A stretch of 64,000 bases of DNA from Flavobacterium psychrotolerans. Its GTDB lineage: Bacteria > Bacteroidota > Bacteroidia > Flavobacteriales > Flavobacteriaceae. The translations under genes and the position numbers were made by a program. Positions 60,112 through 64,000 of this stretch are shown here, one piece after another. The stretch covers positions 180,696-244,695 of the forward strand of contig NZ_QCZI01000003.1 of the NCBI RefSeq assembly GCF_003097635.1. Direction: 5' to 3'. The first letter of the stretch is position 1. Each line of letters opens with the position of its first letter. A model generated the notes under the pieces. That model made no database searches. It was not told the origin of the DNA and worked only from the letters and a program-made list of their open reading frames with translations.

Positions 60112-61710
60112 ATGTTGAAAAACAATTACAAATACATCCTGTTTTTACTCACATTGGCTGTTCTGAGTTGTGCCAAAAGAGGAACCATTGATGGCGGCCT
60201 GAAAGATACGATTGCTCCGGTTCTCAAGATGAGTTTCCCGGCCAATTACAGCACGAACTTTAAAGGGAATACTATTAAGCTCAATTTTGACGAATACGTA
60301 AAACTAAAAGACGTCAGCAAACAATTGATTATTTCGCCTCCTATGGCAAAAGCTCCCGAAATTTCACCGCAAACAGCGAGTAAAACCATTACTATAAAAT
60401 TCAATGATTCGTTACAAGCAAATACAACCTATAGCCTTAATTTTGGCCAAAGTATTGAAGACAATAACGAAGGGAATCCCCTGAGCCAATTAAAATACAT
60501 TTTCTCAACGGGTACTTACATTGATTCTTTAGCACTAAGCGGAACTATAAAAGATGCCCACGATAAAAAAGCGGATAAATTTGTATCGGTCATGCTTTAT
60601 GAAGTGAATGCCAAGTTTAAAGATTCGGTAGTTTATAAAGACAATCCTCGTTACATTACCAACACTTTAGACAGTGCCAAAACATTTAAGCTGGAAAATC
60701 TAAAAGCCGGAAAATACCTTCTTGTGGCCTTAAAAGATGAAAACAACAACAATAAATTCAATTCAAAAAGAGAGAAAATTGGTTTTCACAAAGCGTACAT
60801 TACCATTCCCAACGACACTATTTTTGAGGTGAAATTATTTAAAGAAGTCAGTCCGTTTAAGGCATTTAGGCCAAGCCAATCTTCAGGAAACAGATTGACG
60901 ATGGGCTATGAGGGAAATCCAAAAAACTTGAAAATTACGTTAAAAAATAAAAACGAGACCATTCCCGTAATCATAACCAAAGTGCCTGAAAAGGATTCGG
61001 TTCAGATATGGTACAAGCCCGTAAAATTGGATTCGTTGCATATTGCAGTAACCAAAGATAAATACGCGCAAGATTTTGTTTCGCGCATCAAAAATCAGAA
61101 AAATGACACTTTGAGCATCAGTCCGAAACAAAATAAAATTGTGCCGCTCCGAGAAAATTTAACATTAAAAAGCAGCATTCCTTTAGTACATTTCGATAAC
61201 ACGAAAATGCAGCTGACCAACAAAGACTCTGTCGCTGTGGAATTTAAAACGGAATATGACGAATGGAAACAGGAACTTAAATTTATTTTCAAGAAGGAAC
61301 CGCTAGAAAAATACAAAATAAAACTTTTGCCGGGTGCTTTGATTGATTTTATGGAACGGAAAAATGATTCCCTGACTTTTGTTTTCAACACCATTAACAC
61401 TTCTGATTATGGAAACCTGCGGGTAAAACTGGAGAATGTGAAACAATTTCCTGTTATTGTAGAACTTACTAATGCAAAAGGAACTGTAATTGCATCTGAG
61501 TATTCGGAATCCAACACAGCAATTGATTTTAACCTGCTGGAACCGGACTTGTTTACGCTAAGAGTTATCTATGATGAGAACAAAAACAAGGTTTGGGATT
61601 CTGGTAATTATCTAGAAAAACGTCAAGCCGAGGAAGTAATTTATTTCCCCAAAGAAATTGATGTTCGCGCCAATTGGGATGTGGAGCAAACTTTTAATCT
61701 AAAACTGTAA
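60112..61710 (+). CDS. Ig-like (Big_5/SbsA) domain lipoprotein
   Basis: A 532-residue lipoprotein (lipobox VLSC near residue 20). Residues about 35-130 are an Ig-like domain (IAPVLKMSFPANYSTNFKGNTIKLNFDEYV, then NTTYSLNFGQSIEDNNEGNPL), followed by a carboxypeptidase-regulatory-like unit with NLKAGKYLLVALKDENNNNKFN, a second similar unit and a C-terminal one (LLEPDLFTLRVIYDENKNKVWD). Such proteins are common in Bacteroidota; role unknown. Its last codons, 61667-61705, recur at 61984-62022. Confidence 0.88.
   Translation: MLKNNYKYILFLLTLAVLSCAKRGTIDGGLKDTIAPVLKMSFPANYSTNFKGNTIKLNFDEYVKLKDVSKQLIISPPMAKAPEISPQTASKTITIKFNDSLQANTTYSLNFGQSIEDNNEGNPLSQLKYIFSTGTYIDSLALSGTIKDAHDKKADKFVSVMLYEVNAKFKDSVVYKDNPRYITNTLDSAKTFKLENLKAGKYLLVALKDENNNNKFNSKREKIGFHKAYITIPNDTIFEVKLFKEVSPFKAFRPSQSSGNRLTMGYEGNPKNLKITLKNKNETIPVIITKVPEKDSVQIWYKPVKLDSLHIAVTKDKYAQDFVSRIKNQKNDTLSISPKQNKIVPLRENLTLKSSIPLVHFDNTKMQLTNKDSVAVEFKTEYDEWKQELKFIFKKEPLEKYKIKLLPGALIDFMERKNDSLTFVFNTINTSDYGNLRVKLENVKQFPVIVELTNAKGTVIASEYSESNTAIDFNLLEPDLFTLRVIYDENKNKVWDSGNYLEKRQAEEVIYFPKEIDVRANWDVEQTFNLKL
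61667..61705 (+). repeat. Direct repeat, left copy: 3' end of the Ig-like lipoprotein gene
   Basis: Thirty-seven of 39 bases equal 61984-62022, the last 29 of them without a break. Codes for the protein end NWDVEQTFNLK. Confidence 0.88.
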
Positions 61711-61785
61711 TTTGTAATTAGACTTATAGTGCCAAATCAAACTACTTTAGAATGGTAAAAAATAATTGAAATGCGAATAATATTC

Positions 61786-61829
61786 AGATTCAAATCGTAA
61801 AATTAAGCCTAATTTTTCGATTTGAATCT
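61786..61829. other. Hairpin in the gap between the two direct repeats
   Basis: AGATTCAAATCG (61786-61797) pairs with CGATTTGAATCT (61818-61829), and the inner AAAATTA pairs with TAATTTT around AGCC. No T run follows, so it is not a plain terminator. The 278-bp gap holds no gene; a second small inverted repeat, AAGGTTGA and TCAACCTT, lies at 61920 and 61961. Confidence 0.6.
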
Positions 61830-61983
61830 AAATATTGAGCCTATAAAATGTTTTTGGGTTAAAAAGCAAAGGAATAAGTTTAAAATTTCAACATTCGTTT
61901 TTATTTATAAATTAGAAAAAAGGTTGAATATTGAATAATGGATTTTGAATGCTGCAATCCTCAACCTTAAAGAACTTTCCTTT

Positions 61984-62022
61984 GCACCAATTTGGATGTG
62001 GAGCAAACTTTTAATCTAAAAC
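61984..62022 (+). repeat. Direct repeat, right copy: detached gene 3' end
   Basis: In the frame of the lipoprotein it reads NLDVEQTFNLKP and then TAG. It contains, on the other strand, the stop codon of the XRE gene. Confidence 0.88.
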
Positions 62023-62268
62023 CTTAGAAGTATCAAACCCTTCTGAAAAGAAATCCTCCAGTGAAATTTTAAAAATTTTGCAAATTCTTACAAGACTTGT
62101 AAATCTAATATCTTCCCCTTTTTCATATCTTCCCCACTGACTTCTAGTTATGTTATTGTCATAAGCAAAAATCTCATAGCTTGTATAACCAGCCTGTTTT
62201 CGTAGGCTTTTTATTCTTTCAGCCAGAAGCAAAACCTCTTTTGATTTCTCTTTTTTCTCTTTGACCAT
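62011..62268 (-). CDS. Small XRE-family helix-turn-helix regulator
   Basis: An 85-residue single-domain HTH protein: LLLAERIKSLRKQAGYTSYEIFAYDNNITRSQWGRYEKGEDIRFTSLVRICKIFK forms the Cro/C1 fold (about 15-70), with a short acidic tail. Lone HTH proteins of this kind control neighbouring genes; the divergent lipoprotein gene 123 bp away is the candidate. A 9-bp inverted repeat overlaps its start. Its stop codon lies within the duplicated 3' end of the Ig-like lipoprotein gene, as the first XRE gene ends in the duplicated mfd end. Confidence 0.87.
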   Translation of the reverse strand: MVKEKKEKSKEVLLLAERIKSLRKQAGYTSYEIFAYDNNITRSQWGRYEKGEDIRFTSLVRICKIFKISLEDFFSEGFDTSKVLD

Positions 62269-62291
62269 ATTGAATATATATCATTCAATAT
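62267..62291. promoter_or_regulatory. Candidate operator over the XRE start codon
   Basis: ATATTGAAT, 7 bases, ATTCAATAT: perfect 9-bp arms centred on the translation start of the XRE gene, the right size for a Cro/C1-type dimer and for self-repression. Confidence 0.5.
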
Positions 62292-62353
62292 TAGGATAAA
62301 GCCTTTATTTAATTAACCTTTAAAATAAGCCCCTTTATTTAAAGGTTTTTATT

Positions 62354-62361
62354 TATATTTG
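62354..62361 (+). promoter_or_regulatory. -7 box for the lipoprotein gene
   Basis: TATATTTG, exact TAnnTTTG match, 30 bp before the start. A CCTTTA-TT-TAAAGG palindrome (62332-62345) covers the expected -33 region. Confidence 0.55.
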
Positions 62362-62391
62362 TAAAACATTAACAAATAAATATTTAATAAA

Positions 62392-62940
62392 ATGAAAAAA
62401 ATTAATTTTATTCTTCTGGTTATTATATCACAATTAATGGTGAATTGTAGTAATAACAATGATCCAAATCCAGTTACCCCACCACCAAACAATCCAACTC
62501 TTTCAATGAAGATAGACGACGTGGAATATAAAGGAGAAGGAGCTGTGTCTTTAAATTGGAAAAAAAAAACTAAAGATGATGGAACTCATTATTACGTTAT
62601 TTCTATATTTTATAATAAGGTGATTGGAGCTCCAAATGGATATACAGATCTTGGTGGCTTTAATATTAAAACTGAAAATATTGAGGCAAATCAAGTATTT
62701 CAATTAAGTTCAGCAAATATTCTAAACGTTACTTTTTCAAGACCAGAAGGACTATCGAATACAATTAGTTTGTATGCAAACGATCTAGCCTCAACAGGTC
62801 AACTGAAAATAACTTCATTTGATGGAAGTAAAATGAGTGGAGAGTTTTCATTTAACAACCTAAGATACTTGTTCTCAACAAGTACTAGAATAAATGTTAC
62901 AAATGGAGTCTTTACTAATATACCTATTTCACAATACTAA
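62392..62940 (+). CDS. Hypothetical lipoprotein
   Basis: A 182-residue lipoprotein (lipobox LMVNC near residue 19), then an Asn/Pro-rich linker (SNNNDPNPVTPPPNNP) and a beta-rich domain of about 130 residues (LSMKIDDVEYKGEGAVSLNW, then YVISIFYN and LKITSFDGSKMSGEFSFN) that resembles DUF6252-like exported proteins of Bacteroidota. Role unknown. Divergent from the XRE gene. Confidence 0.75.
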   Translation: MKKINFILLVIISQLMVNCSNNNDPNPVTPPPNNPTLSMKIDDVEYKGEGAVSLNWKKKTKDDGTHYYVISIFYNKVIGAPNGYTDLGGFNIKTENIEANQVFQLSSANILNVTFSRPEGLSNTISLYANDLASTGQLKITSFDGSKMSGEFSFNNLRYLFSTSTRINVTNGVFTNIPISQY

Positions 62941-62965
62941 TATTTCATTTCTAAAACGCTAAAAA

Positions 62966-63877
62966 ATGAAGCATTTATTTATAATATTAACCCGTTGGGT
63001 GTAATTGATGAAAATTTAAATTATAGAATAAATAAAAAATTGAACCACATAGAGACATAGAAAAAAGAGTTGGATAGCCCAATACTTGGGTTCACATGGC
63101 TATGTTTTACTCAAATAAAGTGAAACGCCTTTCAAAATTCATAAAATCTATGTTTCTATGTGGCTAAAAATTAAACAATTTTGAATTACACCCAACGGGT
63201 TAATATTATTTTTGATAACATACTTGAGTATAAATTCGCAAACATTGGGAAATGGAGTAACTGATATTGAAGGAACTTTTTATAATACAGTAATTATTGG
63301 TACTCAAGAATGGACAAAACAAAATTTAAATACTTCTCATTATAGAAATGGAGATATTATTCCGCAAGTTACCGACTTAAAACAATGGTCAAATCTCACA
63401 ACAGGAGCTTGGTGTTATTATAATAATGACACACAAAATGGGACAGTTTACGGAAAATTATACAATTGGTATGCAGTAAATGACCCTAGAGGTCTCGCTC
63501 CCAAAAATTGGAGTATTCCAAGTCAAACAGATTGGGTTGGATTAGACAGCTACTTGGGAGGTTTTGAAGCTGGGAATAAAATGAAAGAAGAAGGAGTGTC
63601 TCACTGGTCTAAATCAGGAGGAAACAATGAAAGTGGATTTACAGGAATTCCAGGAGGTAGGATTAGTATAAATCAAAGTGAAACATCAATTATATTTCAC
63701 GATATTAATGAGTATGGTGTTTGGTGGAGTACTACATCTAACCCTTCAAATAATTATCCATATTATATTTTTCTTCTAAGTTGTTGCCCCAGCACTATTA
63801 TTACCACAGGGTATAAAAACTATGGATTCTCCGTAAGATGCTTAAAAAATCGAGTAGACGGGTCCGCCAGAAACTGA
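62966..63877 (+). pseudogene. FISUMP-domain (Fibrobacter major paralog) secreted protein gene, split by a MITE
   Basis: The gene starts at ATG 62966 (MKHLFIIL) and is then broken in its signal peptide by the element at 62990-63200. With the element and one target copy removed the frame reads MKHLFIILFLITYLSINSQ, a good signal peptide, followed by the FISUMP domain (IIGTQEWTKQNLN, GKLYNWYAV, NWSIPSQTDWVGL, GFTGIPGGRI, YGFSVRCLKN). As it stands, the domain could be read only from a TTG at 63212 without a full signal. At the 3' end RCLKN runs straight into group II intron sequence, so the native stop is lost or altered. Confidence 0.85.
62990..63200. mobile_element. 211-bp MITE with 17-bp terminal inverted repeats and 8-bp target duplication
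   Basis: Ends are ACCCGTTGGGTGTAATT and its exact complement. It is flanked on both sides by TAATATTA (62982-62989 and 63201-63208). Inside is a second inverted pair, CCACATAGAGACATAG and CTATGTTTCTATGTGG. No open frame of size is present, so it depends on a transposase elsewhere. Confidence 0.88.
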
Positions 63878-64000
63878 CGGACTGCGCCTCTCACACCACC
63901 GTACGTACGGGTCTCGTATACGGCGGTTCGCAAAGTGATGGGTTGAGTTCCATGTAAATTTCCAACATCGATTGATAGCCTTTCTTCTTGAGCCGCAGTA
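63858..64000 (-). mobile_element. 3' end of a group II intron (cut by window end)
   Basis: On the minus strand GAACCGCCGTATACG, AGACC, CGTACGTACGGTGGT and GTGAGAGG form a domain V-type hairpin as in bacterial group II introns, followed by a domain VI-type hairpin, GTCCGTCAG-TTT-CTGGCGGAC, and a terminal CTAC. The exact 3' boundary is about 63855-63860. The reverse transcriptase gene expected upstream would lie beyond base 64000; the last 65 bases have no frame I can assign with confidence. Confidence 0.7.

Noticed and set aside
1..64000. tRNA, rRNA, CRISPR array or replication origin.
   Set aside because: None was recognised by reading; a tRNA or covariance search was not possible, so small RNA genes may have been missed.

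Overview
The window is a low-GC, chromosomal segment of a member of the Bacteroidota, almost certainly a Flavobacterium or close relative. Support comes from T9SS sorting domains, GLPGLI and YegP proteins, the short-chain threonine dehydrogenase of the Flavobacterium type, an S46 dipeptidyl-peptidase, flavobacterial intergenic repeats, and promoters with the Bacteroidota -7 box TAnnTTTG in place of a sigma70 box. No rRNA, tRNA or CRISPR array was seen. The window is cut inside a TamA/BamA-like barrel gene at the left end and inside a minus-strand group II intron at the right end.

Layout. 1-9.0 kb: outer-membrane assembly barrel end, fbaA, accD, a nucleotide-sugar pair (galE plus a DegT aminotransferase), waaA (Kdo transferase), a DPP11-type peptidase and an Ala-rich lipoprotein. 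9-17.2 kb: YegP-like protein, a 2OG-Fe(II) oxygenase with an apparently frameshifted 5' end, an L,D-transpeptidase, threonine dehydrogenase, a lipoprotein and mfd. 17.2-21.5 kb: a beta-barrel receptor, a GLPGLI protein and an XRE regulator, bracketed by the mfd 3' end and a second, diverged copy of that 3' end. 21.5-26 kb: secreted metalloprotease with T9SS tail, ACT-like regulator, YraN, LD-carboxypeptidase. 26.2-32.8 kb: metG, two REP-associated transposases (RAYTs) with their palindromes, HAD hydrolase, CAT-like acetyltransferase, short SSB. 32.8-37.8 kb: M28 membrane peptidase, an NAD-binding protein, DMT exporter, SCO protein. 38-46.1 kb: a metal block: feoA-feoB-Cys-rich peptide, a DtxR-family repressor, an Nramp-Usp fusion, and a divergent di-heme oxidoreductase / Rieske / porin operon that shares a perfect 18-bp palindrome with the Nramp promoter. 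46-54.2 kb: lycopene cyclase, bacilliredoxin, an orphan PAS-array protein, and an operon of trhO, trhP and a ferredoxin. 54.3-64 kb: glycyl-tRNA synthetase, ComF, two uncharacterised exported proteins, an Ig-like lipoprotein, a second XRE regulator beside a duplicated gene 3' end, and a FISUMP gene broken by a 211-bp MITE and abutted by a group II intron.

Most notable: (1) trhO carries, fused at its C-terminus, the same domain that ends trhP next door, so the two normally redundant tRNA U34 hydroxylases are physically and structurally linked, with a ferredoxin as third gene. (2) The metal operon under one palindromic operator may be an undescribed envelope redox/metal-uptake system. (3) A palindrome that has no stop codon in any of its six frames sits in frame inside metG and inside the adjacent RAYT gene. 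(4) Two XRE genes each abut a duplicated 3' end of a neighbouring gene. (5) A MITE with 8-bp target duplication splits a signal peptide, and its precise removal restores it. (6) A structured intergenic element occurs four times.
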